Shown piece by piece: positions 1 through 12,388 of a stretch of DNA of 64,000 bases. The stretch spans positions 1,488,001 to 1,552,000 of the forward strand of contig BTPP01000008.1 of assembly GCA_037102815.1 (NCBI GenBank), given 5' to 3'. How positions within the stretch are numbered: the first letter of the stretch is position 1; every line of letters begins with the position of its first letter. The notes beneath the pieces were generated by a model, which was not told the DNA's origin, ran no database searches, and saw only the letters and a program-made list of their open reading frames with translations. The position numbers were made by a program, and so were the translations under genes. The stretch is from Neurospora intermedia. Lineage: Eukaryota; Ascomycota; Sordariomycetes; Sordariales; Sordariaceae.

Positions 1-306
1 TCCCTTGGGTTTTCTTTCCGTGTGTTTCTGGTGCTCATCCAATCTTTTTAGGAGTAGGAGGGTATTGAGAAGAATGAACTGAAACCCAACAATAAGTGAT
101 TTGATGATGGATATCTTTGTTACTACCCAACCTGAACCATCAACCAAAAAAAAAAAAAAAAAACAGAAAAAAGGTAAGCAATGCAATCATTTCGTGATAT
201 CCAAAAGCAAAAGAAAACACATCCATCTCTCATCCCAACCACAAAAAGTCATAACACGTCATCCCTCATTATCCCCTTATCCCCTTGATCCCCCTTATCT
301 CTCCTC
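1..306. other. Downstream flank of the coiled-coil gene
   Basis: Noncoding DNA past the stop codon of the minus-strand gene at 307. It holds an uninterrupted run of 18 A at 146-163. I see no gene here. Confidence 0.6.
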
Positions 307-2693
307 TCATGAAGGCCGTCCACCAGCCAAATACATCAACAAACTAGGGCTCTTGCTGCGATGTCTGGTGCTGCTCTTCTTGCGCACAAACTCGTACTGG
401 TCGTCGTCAAGGTGACTACTGCTGCTGTGTCTATGGTGGCTGCTCCTCGAATGGCTGTGGCTGTGATGGCGCGAGTGCGAGCGTTCGCGGTGCTTGTCTC
501 TCTTGTCTTTGATGACCAGCGTTTCGGATACCTCCTTGGTCACGACGGTGCGGATCTGGCGCGTGTGGTCCCAGAGTTGTTGCTGCTCCCATTCCGGCAC
601 CCAGCGCTTGATGAGGACGTAGCCTGGTTCCTGTTTTGGGGGGGAAGGGGCGTTAGTGGGTTGGAAATGGGGAAAATGCGATATTGTGGGGGGAAAAGAA
701 AAGGGGGCGAGAAGGAAATACGTACAGCATCATATTCGAAATCAATCTTGAAGTGGTAGAGGGTTTCGACGTCGAGATGGCGCAGAGACATGCGAGTGTA
801 GGTAGGACGAGCAATCTGTCCTTGCTTCTTAGCCTCCTTCTCGCTGTCGCTGTCACTATCGCTGCCCTTCTTTTCCTTCTTGATCTTCTCCTTCTTGAGG
901 ATGGCCGCGATAGCCTTCTCGTCCAGACCGGAGTTGATCAGGTCCTCCTGCAGGCGGCGCTGGTACTCCCTCTCCATCCTCTCCTTCTCCTCCTGCTCCT
1001 TGGCCAGCCGCTCGGCCTCCTTGGCCTTCCAGCGGGCCACGGCCGCCTCCTCCTCTTCCTGCTTACGCTTCCGTTCCTCCTCAGCCTTCCTCTCTTCCTC
1101 CAGCCGCTTGAGCTCGTACTCGCGACGCAAGCGCTCCTCCTCCTCCTTCTTTTCCTTCTCCCTGCGCATGCGATCGAGCTCCTCCTTGGCCTTGCGCAGC
1201 TCCAGCTCCTCCTCGAGCTTCTTCTGCTTGCGCTCCTCTTCCTCCTCGCGCTCCAGCCGCTCGAGCCTCTCCTTGGCGCGAATGAGTTTTTCTTCTTCCT
1301 CGCGAGCCGCTGCACGGCGCCGCTCCTCCTCCTGCCGCCGGATCATGTCCAGGTGGAACTTGGCTTCGTGCAGCTGGTGCTGCTTCTCGTACTCCATCTC
1401 GCGACGGTGTTCTTCTTCTTCGCGGCGGCGCTCCTCCTCGCGCCGCTTGATCATGTCAAGCTCGTACTTGGCCTGCGCGAGTTGCTGCTGCTTCTCGAAC
1501 GCGGCCTCCTTCTTCCGCTCCTCCTCCAGGTGGCGGGCCTCTTCCTCTTTGCGCTTGACGAGGTCCAGCTGGAACTTGGAGACGGCCAACTCGTCGTGCT
1601 CCTTGTACTTGTCACGCTCCCGAGACTCTTCCTCCCTGCGCCTCATAAGGTCGAGCTGCACCTTGGCTTGGTAGAGCTGATCGTGCTCTTCGTGCTGCTC
1701 TTGGAGGCGGCGCTCCTCCTCCTTACGCTTGATGAGGTCCAGCTGGAACTTGGCTTCATGGAGCGATTGCTGTTCCTTCATGTGGCCCATCTGGCGCTCC
1801 TCGTCCTCCTTGTGCCGGATCAGCTCGAGCTGGAGCTTGGTCTGGTGGTAGTCCACATCCTTGTCGTGCTCGGCCTGGAATCGCTTCTCCTCGGCAGCAC
1901 GTTCGAGGCGCTCAAGCTTGGCCTCGGCATCGCGCAGACGGAGTGACTTTTCCTGGTCGTAAGCGGACCTGTTCCGCTCCTCCTCGAGTCTGATCATGGC
2001 CAACTTTTCCCGGGCCTTGACCAGCTCGATCTCCTCTTCGTGGTACTTTTCTTGAGTGAGACTCTGCTTCTTCTGTTCGTTGGCGGACCTCATGGCCGCG
2101 AGCTCGGCCTTCATTCTCTCCAGCTCCCATTTGGTATGGGCGTCGTCAAAGTTGCTTTCGCCGCTCGACGACCGGCTACGGGCGCGGCTGTGTGCACCAC
2201 GGCTGTGAGACTTGCGGCCCCGCTTGCTGATGCCAGCATGAACATGGTAATCAGGTTCCGAGTCAGACGAATAATCAGAGGAGCTGTGATGGCCGCGGCC
2301 GATGATGTTCTGAACCACAACCGGTCCCTTGGTCGCAGGAGAGGGAGGTGCTGGGACGACCATGCCGGCGGGAGGAGAGGGGCGCTCGCGCGACCCTGCA
2401 CGCGACCGTGAGCGGCTCTGGTGGGCGTGAGTAGCCACGAGAGTGCGCTCATTGACAACAGAAGGAGCGCGTTGCTCCCAGTAAGGTACTCGGGAGGGGC
2501 CGCCAAAGTCGGACCGGGATACGGACTGGATGTAGGTAGGGCCACGGTGGGTGCGATCGGGCGAAGGCGACCTGGGAGGAGGACGGACCATGCCAGGAGG
2601 CGGCGCCCGATGGACACGGATGTCGATGCCCGTGGACGCCAACGACTCCTCGTCGCTATAGTCGTAATGGTGACGACTAGCAGCGCGGCTCAT
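307..2693 (-). CDS. Coiled-coil protein with tandem charged repeats, conserved fungal family of unknown function
   Basis: Two exons, 2693-726 and 630-307, give 763 residues; the 95-nt intron 631-725 has donor GTACGT, a CTAAC branch site and acceptor CAG. I chose the ATG at 2693 (context GACAAGATG) because earlier in-frame ATGs lie in promoter-like DNA. Residues 1-190 are rich in Ser, Arg and Pro (SR-like). Residues about 190-580 are an almost continuous charged helix, including 7-8 tandem units of 28-37 residues from about 282, headed by patterns such as AKFQLDLIKRKEEE. Residues about 585-690 are a compact segment with GLDEKAIAAIL, TYTRMSLRHLDVETL and YVLIKRWVPEWEQQQLW; it recalls a conserved fungal C-terminal domain (possibly DUF8035, unchecked). 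The tail is rich in His and Ser, ending in an RHRSKSPS motif. No enzyme motif is visible. A nuclear or scaffold role is inference only. Confidence 0.8.
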
Positions 2694-4915
2694 CTTGTCG
2701 ACACTTGATTGGATATGGGTGAATGGGGTTTCGGGTGAACCGACCGGAGCCAAACTGACACTGACTGAGGTGACAGTGAGACAGGACTGGAGGAGGAAAG
2801 GCTCACTGTGGATGGTTTGTCGCAAAAGAAGATCAGGCTCGAGAGAGAAAAGCGGCACACGGAGGGGCCCAGAAGGAATATAAAAGCCCGGTTTTACACT
2901 ACTTGAGGGCGGGGTGTGACGCACCACTTGCTCTGTGGTCTAGCGCAGGGGGGCATGGAAGGTAGCATGGGAGGTGGGAGAGCATCAGGAGGGAAGGTCT
3001 CAATGGACCCATGAGGCATGGTTGGGCTGGGTCAGCTCGGCCCCGGCCAGACACGTTAAGGACACAGTGTGTACGGGTTTTTCCTCAGTCTGGTAGGCAA
3101 GCAGGTATTCCCAGACGGACCACACCCTCGGACACAATCAAAACACGACGGGTGATGCGGCATGTGCCACCCAGCCGCCGAAACCATGGAGCCGACGAGA
3201 AGGCCAGAAGATACTGGAGGGGCTAGCAACGGTGATCACGCCCTCTCACTCGTTTCTCACGGTGGCCTGGCTGTGGTTGGTCCAAAAGCGGGTGGGTGGT
3301 CCGGTACCAACCCTAGCGGTTGCATGTCCCAGGCGCCCAGAGGCGGCATGACGAGCCAGTGAATGGACCAGAGATGGGCAAGCGATAGACAAGGTGCTGA
3401 CAAGAAAAGGTCTCAGAACGTGATCTGGACGGGTCGGTGGTGGAGGTTTGTGGAATGTGGACGGTGAAGATCCCAAGATCCAGAATCCAGATTCTCCATC
3501 CCTTCAGTGGAAAAAAAAAAAGCAAAGCCACTTTCCAATGCCGAGTAGAGGACGAACAAGTCGCGCAGAAGGGTCTGAGACGACAGTACCCGCAAAGGAG
3601 GGGTTTCACGGGCTGTGGTTGGGTTTAGAGCTGAGCCTCGCCAACGACAATCATCGGTTTTAGCTTGAGGGTCCTATGAACTGCTGTGACTGGTATCTTC
3701 CGCGTCGGGTAAACCAGACATGTTGTGCTTCTGTGTACATTCCGTAGTAGTGACGGTCTCACAGTCTGAAAGCAAGTTCAACTAGTATTAGCTCTCTCTC
3801 TGTTGGTGACTGAGCATCGCGTCAAACTCAATTGTTTTCTTCCTCGTCGACTTCTCCTTGTGAAAAATGTGCGAACGCTGTTATCAACCCGAAACTCGGG
3901 AATGCCGTCGCTGAAAGTCGCCATGCATAGGGCTAAAAGTGAGGGGCTGTACCAGGTGCATGAAGCCTGCAGTAACCGGGTCTTGGCAGCGGATCGAATC
4001 TGGCTGCCAGGCTTGTGTCTTTTCAGATGTCTGTTTCCAAGGAACACGGTCCTTCGCTGTCAGCCGGGTGTTACCTCAAGGACCCAAGATATCGAGATCA
4101 ATGTGCAAGAAAGAATTGAGGCGTCCGCTATGTGGATCCTAGGGGACGGGAGCAGTGTGAGGGCATTCCGACTGCTCGAGGAAATGGCTGCCGAGTGGTT
4201 TTCGACCGAAAGAAAGATGGCCCCCACAGAAGCTTCAGTTGCTGTGATGAATCGGGCGTGGTGATTCGTAGCAGCCACCAATGATGAAAAATGATCATGT
4301 CAGCATGTGAACACGAAAATTCAAGGTGTGCGAAGGCGCGCCGCCGGTGACACTGAAAGTGCTGTCATGATAGGCAACCGTATGTTGTATCTCCCAACAT
4401 CGAAAAAATGTTTGTAACATCGTGACGCACCCAATACCGCAACCCCATCCCATCTCGCTCAATCTTTTGGAGCTTCCAGGTTGGGCACCGTGCCCTGTTG
4501 CCGAGCTCGGCCGGGACTTGGGCCGCCACTCCTCCATCTGCTGGGATTTAAGCGCCAGCTATTAACTACCTCTACCCGGATAGACTCCGCAGTGTTTATT
4601 AGTGTACACTGTACACAGCCGCGTACAACGGCGTACCGTTCGGTTGGCAGGCTAGGTTACATATAGCAACGACACAACTGGACCTCCAAACTCAAGAGAT
4701 ATGCTGTCCTCGACCGCTGAATGTGATAGACACGGTGCCGTTGGCATCAAGCAAAAGTTTCATAGCCCGCCCTAACGATTCCTATTTCCAGGGACATCGA
4801 TAATGTTTCCCCTGTTGAAAATTGTGAGCGCCAAACTCATCGGCGCTTCAAGCATCAACCTCCCTTCCTTTTCGCGCTCAAGTCCCTGAACGACGCCCAG
4901 CTCCCCAGCTCCCCT
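2694..4915. other. Intergenic, gene 1 upstream region to prefoldin subunit 1
   Basis: About 2.2 kb between two minus-strand genes. It holds the promoter of the coiled-coil gene and the downstream flank of prefoldin subunit 1. One plus-strand frame of 153 codons (3803-4264) is open, but it has no recognisable motif and is not supported as a gene. Confidence 0.5.
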
Positions 4916-5460
4916 TCAAGCCTGTCCACCACCCTTGAGCATCTTCTCGATATGCTCCTGGCTGTTCTTTGCTGTCGTCTCGAGGTAGTGCAACCTCTTA
5001 CCCAAGTTCTCCACCTCGGTCTCCATCTCCTTCATCTCGGTGCTCAACCTATCCTTCAATGCCGGGACAGGGACGGACACGAACCTGTTTATATTTGGTG
5101 AGTGTGTCGTTAAAGGAAATCGGTGTCGCCACCCGGAACGTGGTGTCCTGTGGTCGTCGGTTTGTAAAGGTGATGATTAAGAGGTAGTACGTACATCTTC
5201 CCAACGCCCTCGTACACGGCAGTGGTCTCGGGCAACGTGGCGAGCTCATTCCGTGTGAGCTGGGCTAGGCGCATTTCACGCTGCTTGGATGCCTGCTGGG
5301 TGCGGACGAGACCAATTTGTTGCTGAGCCGCGATCGACTGCGCTTCGATCTCACGGACCAGCTATGTCATTGGGGTCGATGTCAGAGCTTCACTGCAAAG
5401 CGTCATTGAACTGGTTGATGCCCGGCTCACCTTTTGAAGAGCTTCGTTGGAAATGGACAT
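4916..5460 (-). CDS. PFD1: Prefoldin subunit 1
   Basis: Three exons, 5460-5431, 5361-5195 and 5084-4916, give 121 residues, close to human PFDN1 (about 122). Introns are 5362-5430 (GTGAGC..TAG) and 5085-5194 (GTACGT..CAG). The protein is a beta-type prefoldin: an N-terminal helix starting MSISNEALQKLVREIE, a short central hairpin region (VYEGVGKMFVSVP) and a C-terminal helix ending HIEKMLKGGGQA. The VYEGVGKMF stretch is the family signature and is split across the second intron. Prefoldin is a hexameric cytosolic chaperone that hands unfolded actin and tubulin to the CCT chaperonin. The gene lies upstream of, and in the same direction as, the coiled-coil gene. The first exon codes for only ten residues, so a scan for long open frames misses the gene. 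Confidence 0.88.
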
Positions 5461-6218
5461 TGTTGCGGTTGCGGTCTGAGGGATTAGGTGAGGAACAAGG
5501 GTATAATCGGTGATTTGATCCTTAACTGGGTTGAATTGTTGCAGTCTTGGTGTTTTGAATCTGAAAGCCCAAAAGGGGGAAGCTGTTCTGTGGGGGAAAC
5601 GTTGACGGCCGCGACCTTCAGTTTGCAGTGCAGTGGTGATGCGCTGGAAGGCACAGTGTGTTTATCGCCTATCCGCACATGTCTTTGTTCGATGCACTCA
5701 GGGTCCGTTTGTCTCGAGTTCTTCCAACACAACAAGCAACAAGCTTCTTGCAAGTTGCAACTGCCATGTTACATTGTATCTCCATGGGTAACTACCAGTT
5801 TATGCTTCCATTGGTTCCTCTATTTCAATCGAGGTGTTTGTTTCCACGATACCCTATGCCTCCACAGCTTCTACTGCGAAGATAGAGTCGTCTTTGTGGT
5901 CGCAGTTGATCCTCAACAAACGGACAGTTTCGCGATACAACCCATTGCACCGATACTCACTCACTGTCTTCATTCAATTTCGTCCTGAAAACTTTGTTGA
6001 TAGCGGCTCGGAGTTATCAGTGTTTCACTGCTTCCCTGCCCTCGGATCGACTTATACTCGGAAAAAAAAAGGGACCGTGATCGGTTCATCAGGAGCGGCC
6101 TACATCCGTGCCAGGTCCCATTATCCTACCAACAAGATGATCATACTATCTTTGCTAATCCTCTTAAATCGATCTTTAGTCTATTATCTAGGGACGCTTG
6201 CCCTCTTGCCGGATATTA
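5461..6218. other. Intergenic, prefoldin subunit 1 promoter
   Basis: About 760 bases between the PFD1 start and the ceramidase stop, both on the minus strand. A 166-codon plus-strand open frame (5488-5988) is rich in Cys, Leu and Ser without any family motif; I do not call it. Confidence 0.5.
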
Positions 6219-7417
6219 TTAGCTGCTCTTGGTTGCACCCTTGTGAGTCCTGGGAACGACCTGAGGAATTGACCTCCAAGGTCGCCAATCAAGCATGAAT
6301 TTCTCCTCCTCGCCGCCGAGGCAACGAACCAGCCAGATGCGCCAGAGAATCATTTCGTATGCTACATAGGAGCAAGTGTCAGTCAAAAAGAAACCACAGC
6401 GATAGAGCCGTCTTTCGGCTATGGGATGCACTTACCACCTAGGCCAGTCAGGATATGCCACCATCCATGACCTTCAAGTACAATCGACCAGGGGAGTTGC
6501 AGCTGGTTCTTTGCGGTGGTGAGATGTCTGCAGAAGATGTTGTCCATGTTCCAGATAAAGAAACCGCCAACAAAGGTGATAATGGCTATTTTGTTCCAAG
6601 TATTAGTGTAGTCCTCATTAAAACCGGGAGGTTGCCTATCACTTACAAACCAATGCCAACGTCCACATCTCGCGCATAATCCGGCTGCACGCGGTAGGAT
6701 TTCTCTCCCTAAGCTGCGGCCTCAACTGATACTCCATAACGTAGAAGCCGCGGAAGATGGTGGTTGCAGTGATTAGGGCAAATGCCACCTGATGGAAAAC
6801 TGGGTTTTTTGCATAAAGATAATAGACCTAGGCATCTAGGTCAGCTCCGTTTGCCCCCCCAAGAGAGGTCATGATTTACTTACAGTGATGAAGATACCAA
6901 GCCCAACCATGATCGAGGCAATCAGTAATTGGGTCCTGGGGGATCTCTTGTAGGAGAATGTGGCATAACACATGATGAAGACGGTATAAATCATGGGTAG
7001 CTCATCGGCGAGTTGCATCTCATCTGAGATTGTTTCTTAGTATAATTACAACAAGAATATGACAGAACAATAGCTCACTTACACTTAAGAGTTGCATGGA
7101 ACGCCATGGAGCCGAGGCCAACCACCAGGTAGCCAACATAGGCAAGGATGAAAATAGGCGAATGCTTAAACTCAAGGACATTGCGTAACCCCTTGACTCC
7201 AAGCCACATAAACATTAAGTTGGTCAATGTGTTGACCAGCTCGGCGCAATAGTATGTGATGTTGTAATCCTATGTCAGATTCATGGTGAGTCTCGCAGGT
7301 CAAAGCGGGCTGTAACTGGTGTGATTTAGGTACCTCTTCACACCAGTTGAGGGTTGACGTTTGCTCTCCCCAGAAGCCATCACGGCCTTCCCGATAGGGA
7401 ATCTGAAGTATCGACAT
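6219..7417 (-). CDS. Alkaline ceramidase (Ypc1/Ydc1 family)
   Basis: Six exons, 7417-7334, 7269-7083, 7023-6884, 6827-6647, 6585-6436 and 6361-6219, give 294 residues with all five introns in frame (56-74 nt, mostly GTAAGT donors). This is a seven-helix endomembrane hydrolase (ER/Golgi in yeast) that cleaves phytoceramide or dihydroceramide to a long-chain base and fatty acid. The sequence shows the family N-terminus (GFWGEQTSTLNWCEE), AELVNTLTN, then GSMAFHATLKYEMQLADELPM with the Ser82, His86 and Asp97 of the catalytic zinc site, and the C-terminal EGHGWWH histidine pair. The usual helix count fits the hydrophobic stretches. It is the first of three consecutive minus-strand genes and is divergent from the golgin gene at 9227. 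Whether it acts on phytoceramide (Ypc1-like) or dihydroceramide (Ydc1-like) cannot be told from the sequence. Confidence 0.92.
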
Positions 7418-9226
7418 TCTGACTTGTGGCTTAACAAATAGCGTAGCTCTCGCCGCAAATAAGACCGCACAGCTAACACCCCGAACCCTGGAATGGCGCC
7501 AAGCCCGACCAAAAACGTGGTCTGGGTGGCTGGATTGGAAACCGTAAAGTGAACTGAAGCTTGCAGATGGGTGTGTATTGTGGCAGTGAAGAATCGTTGC
7601 TGTAGTCGAAACAGATCTGCCAGTAAGTGTACCAGATGTCCGTGTTATTCGTCGGTCGTATAAGCCACGCCCCTAGATCTACAAGGCAATGAGTGTGTGA
7701 TGTAGCACGGAGAGGGCCTCTGATATGTCCTGGTATTCCGGATCGCAGCGAAACAGTGAAAAGTTGAAATCTTGGGCAACTAAATGCAAGATGTGATCAA
7801 TCAAGCAAGAGAAAACTGGCTTGGCTTCGGTGAAATTGAAAAACCAAGAAAGGCCGGATATCTCGGAACAGTACGAAAATCGACGAAAACAGAAAGTAGC
7901 GCAGAACCATGCACGCCAGGAACGGGTTGTTCTTTCCTCACAACAGGTCAAACATCAAAATCGCAACTGGAACTACCTACTTGTATATGTAAAAATCTGG
8001 GGGAAGGTTGCTGCCCTGGGACAGGAACAAAAGGTCCGTGAACATCCAAAGAGGGAAGCGCCCTACATTCGAGACCATTGATCGAAATCTGAGACCTTTG
8101 GTGATCGGGATCCACCAAAAATGTCGACGTTGGGCAGTTCACACAACTCAACAACCGAGCGTTAAAGTTGATGTCCCAAAGAGGAGTTTAGACGAGGATC
8201 CATGCGGGATCAGTGTCCGGCCTGGCGCAACATTGTCACCAAATGCTCGACCAAACGAGAAAAGCAACAAGGTTTTGCTTGCATGGTAGGGGTACGTAAG
8301 CGTAGATGATGGACGATATATAGGTATGCCACTAGGCGCCTCGACCGTACGTGACGGATATATACCTGCCATATCCAGTATTTTCGACGACGGTTGAGAG
8401 AACCACTGGCACACACTCTCAGAGTCTTTGGCAACCTAAAGTGATCATTGTATTTTGATCACCGACTGATATGGCAAAACAAAAACTAAAACATGAGCAG
8501 AGAAGACACCGGCAGGACGGTTCCTGTCACATGTGCCTGGCTCGAGCCTGGAAAAGGCGGAACCTGTAAAAGCGGGACCACAAACCCCCGGCAACGGCCC
8601 CGCTCGGCCCGGATCCGAGCGGATGGCTCGTGCATGCACAGCCGAACTTGTACTGCCCGTGTACAGCGAGCAGATACAGCATGCCACAGTGGCTTTAGTG
8701 GGGGTGGCACCTGCTATGGAGGTAGAGGTACCGTAGAGGTAACCCCAGGAATCGAACTGCACCCGGGCCATCAGCTGGAGACAGACTGTCTGTCCACTTG
8801 TCACCTTTCCATGATCCCCCGGCCGTCTTTACAATACCTCGGGCCACGAGCTGAAAGTGGATGTTTGTTAAAACTAACAAAACCAAGTCGATGAAGAGGT
8901 AACCAGGGGCGACTACCTTGAAGAAAGCCGAGGCGCGTTGGGGATGTCAAGAACTCGGCGCATCCTCCAAAGCAGGCAACAATACCCTCGAGATTCTGAC
9001 GAGGCGGCCCTCGACGGACCTTTGCGGATACACAGACCATCAAACCTAGCACAACGACAACTGCGCCGAGGGATTCCGGCATCAGTCCTTCACCAATTCA
9101 ACAATCCCTGACGACGGCCACTGCGACGACGGATCCATGTGACAGCCGGTCAACTACCCGTACCTGATCAACTCCAAACACGATCCCCGGCCTTGACCTG
9201 CCATCATTGGATGGCCACACCATCAC
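7418..9226. other. Divergent intergenic region, ceramidase / golgin
   Basis: About 1.8 kb between two diverging starts. Several frames of 60-130 codons are open, but none has a motif, a good start context or neighbouring exon. A tRNA-like string near 8740-8775 does not fold. I see no gene. Confidence 0.5.
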
Positions 9227-12060
9227 ATGGCAGCACCCGCTAAACAAGCCTCGTCAAGATGGGGCTCCTTCTTATCCCAGGCCGTCGCCGGAGTCGAGGC
9301 CAAACTAGACACCATTCTCGCCGATGACTATGATGATGCCACCCAGCAGAACAAGGAGTCCAAACCAGCAGTCACTCCTCCGCCGGCACCATCACCGGCA
9401 AAGGCCAGCCCGAGTAGGATGCTTCCATTCGAACCCAATCTTGTACATCCGTCCAGGACATATGGCTGACACTCTTCACTACTTACAGCACCATCGAGAA
9501 CAGCCTCAACACGTACCAATGATCGTCTACAAGAGCGGTTGGCCAGGGCCGTGGCCGCCAAGGCTGCCGGCAAGAACCTCGATCGAACGTCATCCTCGAC
9601 ACAAGCGAGCCCACGCCAGAGCATGGATGCCCCAAGTCGTGCCTCGACCGATAGCATCGAAAGACCAAATCTCGCAGATAAGGACAGTCCGAATACCGTT
9701 TCCTCGCCGCGCGCATCCGTAGACACGCCCAGAAAATCGCAGGATACAACACAGGAGCCGCCAGTGGCACCACTGGACTCAGCGGACGGCTTCAAGGAGG
9801 TGGAAGCACAGTCAGTTTCTGAGAAAGCTGATAGTGTGAGGCCTTCGACGGACCAGCCACGTCCAGAGAACACTGAGGATGAAGCTTCCACGACTGAAAG
9901 CAAATTGGAAGCACCAGCGGAGATACTCGCCAAGGCGGAACCCAAGAAGAGCGTTGAGGTCACTGAGAAGGCACGTCCAGATGGCCAGGAAACGAAATCG
10001 GACGACACGCGACCGCAAAACCAGGACGAAATCCACGCTTACGTAGAGCGAATCGATGCTTTGGAGGCCAAGCTCCAGTACCTCGCAAGGGAGGCCTCCG
10101 CAGCGGCGCGCAAGGAGGCCTTGTCTGCACCCGCTGGCAGTGCTGAAAAGAAGCTTGCGGAGAAGGATCAACAAATAGCCCAGCTGATGGAAGAAGGAAA
10201 GAATCTTGCTAGTAACGAACAAAAGCTGCGGACGATCTTGAAGAACCTACGAAAGAAACAAGCCGAAGATGAAAAAGAGATGGGGAATCTTAGGGCGGCC
10301 AAGGAAAAGGCCGACAGGGAAATAGAGAACTTGCGCAAGCGTGCTCGACACTCAGACGAACTCGAAAAGAGCCAGAATGAGCTCCAAAAACGGTTGGACC
10401 AGTCACAACGGGAGCTAAACTACTTGCGACCGGAAATCAAGTCCAAGGATACTATCATCGCTGAACTACGATCACAAATCCAAAGAGCTACTGAACAGGC
10501 GGATGTCATGTCAGCAAAGGCCAACGACAAGGCAAGAGAACAGGATCAGCGGCGGATCGCAGAATTGGAAGAATCCGTGGAAGCTCTGAAGATCGAGAAG
10601 AACCTGATGACCGACCGCGCCAAGGCGCAAGCTGATGAACTCCGAAAAGAGGCTGTAAAAGCAAGCGAAAGGGCAAAGGCTTTGGAGTTAGAGTTAAAGG
10701 CTGAAGTCCATATGATGGAAAGTAAGCTGGAAGCTATGCGGACCCGCGCTGAAGAAGCTTCCTCGGGCGTAACGGGAGACTCCCAAGCCAAGTTGCTTAG
10801 ACAGGTGGAAACCCTGCAAAGTCAATACTCGATTGCGAGCGAAAACTGGCAAGGGATCGAAACCACTTTGCGGTCGAGAATAGTTAACCTCGAGAAGGAG
10901 CGTGATGAAGCATTGCAGCGGGAGTCTGACATGCGAAGAAAGGCTCGTGAAGCTGTAAGTACATTCCGAAGTCATATGCCTCTGCAAATCAGGATACTGA
11001 TAATCTCTAGGCCCTCCGAGCGAGACGCAATGAGGAAGAGCTGGAAGAAGCCAAAACCAAACTTCCCAACCAGGAAGACGTTGAGTCCTACCGCTCACAA
11101 CTCGACTCTCTCAAGAAGCGCGCAGAAGAAGCCGAAGCCGCCCTGGCAGAGGCGCGAGCCGATTTTGAGAAGCAGAAGCAGGCATGGGAGGCTGAGAAGG
11201 AAACAATCAAAGAGGAAAGGGAAAGGGATTTCCAATCGCAAGGAAACCGGCCACGATCCTGGTTAGAAGGTCTCCCCGGCGGCCCATTCCTGAAGAACGA
11301 GGGTAGCGGGCCTGGATCACCCCAACTATCAACAGTGCAAAGGACCTACAGCACTGATTTCCTAGGCATCCAAGGCCTTTCCAACAAGGTCCGCAAGGCA
11401 TCAGCCCCATCAAGTAACGGTGATGCCGCAACGGGAGCACACATAAGCCGTCGACCCTCCGGCCAACCCGGCCTGATCCGCACATCCGTTGCCTCTGGCA
11501 GCACCCAAGCAGGAAGCAACTCCCTCTTCAGTCCCACTACAGAATCCATGCCTCCAGTCACACCCTTATCCGCGATTCACCCGACATCAGACGCAGGTGG
11601 CGCACCCGAGATCCAGCACCCACGCGCCGGGCTCCATCGTTCCGACACGGGCTTCGACAGCATCGACTCGTCCTCCTCTCCACACAACGTATTGCAGGAC
11701 ATGGTCTCCGTGTCCACCATCGCCGCCGGGCCCTCGGTCCAGCTCGTGGAGCGCATGAGCGCCAAGATCCGTCAGCTTGAGAGCGAGAAGGTGACGGTGC
11801 GCGAAGAGCTGGCACGCATCTCCAAGCAGCGGGACGAGGCACGGGCGGAGATTGTGGCGCTCATGGGCGAGATGGAGAATCAGAAGAAGGCGGCTGAGAG
11901 GGTTGCTGAGCTGGAGCGGCAGGTGGCGGAGGTGAATGAGCGGTATGAGACGACGCTGGAGCTGTTGGGCGAGAAGAGCGAGGAGGTGGATGAGTTGAAG
12001 GCGGATGTGCAGGATTTGAAGGACATGTATAGGGATTTGGTGGAGAGGACTATGAAATGA
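9227..12060 (+). CDS. TMF/Sgm1-type golgin, coiled-coil Golgi tether
   Basis: Three exons, 9227-9413, 9489-10954 and 11011-12060, give 900 residues. The first donor is the weaker GTAGGA; phases agree at both junctions. The N-terminus (RWGSFLSQAVAGVEAKLDTIL) matches the short conserved head of TMF proteins, followed by a Ser/Pro/Thr-rich low-complexity segment to about residue 250. Residues about 260-650 are coiled coil. A conserved patch follows (RSWLEGLPGGPFL, then QRTYSTDFLGIQGL). The last about 105 residues form the C-terminal coiled coil (SAKIRQLESEKVTVREEL to the end), the TMF 'TATA-binding' domain, which in animals binds Rab6 and in yeast Sgm1 binds the Rab Ypt6. The old DNA-binding name of the family is misleading. 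A trans-Golgi tether role is inferred from homology. Confidence 0.85.
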
Positions 12061-12388
12061 GGTTGTGAGTCATGAGTGATAGGGGACGGACTAGGTGGTG
12101 ATTCTTGCATACATAATAAACTATTCAAGATGCTTGATAATGAAAATGAGCTGATGTATGGGTACGGAGCGTAGTGGAGTCCAATGGAAATGTGAATAAG
12201 GATGTCTCAAATATTTTGGATCTTGATGTCCATAGATATTGGGTTGGCTCAAGGTATCACTACTTTGTGTAAACCACTTCCTTATATGCCTTTCCCTTTC
12301 TTCAGAGCAACTCAAGTTAACGCTCATTCTCCTCGTCGTGTCATCTTCGCCACACGTACCCCCAACCTTCACCTACAAACAAGGTAAC
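12061..12388. other. Convergent intergenic region, golgin / Nas6
   Basis: A 328-base gap that must hold both 3' ends. An AATAAA hexamer-like string lies at 12114-12119 on the plus strand. No gene is visible. Confidence 0.5.

Noticed and set aside
684-1946. A 420-codon leucine-rich plus-strand open frame
   Set aside because: It is the reverse of the Glu/Lys/Arg coiled-coil repeats (GAG/AAG read backwards gives CTC/CTT Leu).
3803-4264. A 153-codon plus-strand open frame in the first intergenic region
   Set aside because: No family motif, ordinary start context, no adjoining exons; a length that chance allows at this base composition.
5488-5988. A 166-codon Cys/Leu/Ser-rich plus-strand open frame
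   Set aside because: No signal peptide at its start, no cysteine spacing typical of small secreted proteins, and it overlaps the PFD1 promoter.
8730-8790. A tRNA-like string (reverse strand, GTTCGATTCC)
   Set aside because: The B-box-like letters are present, but the T stem does not pair and there is no acceptor stem.
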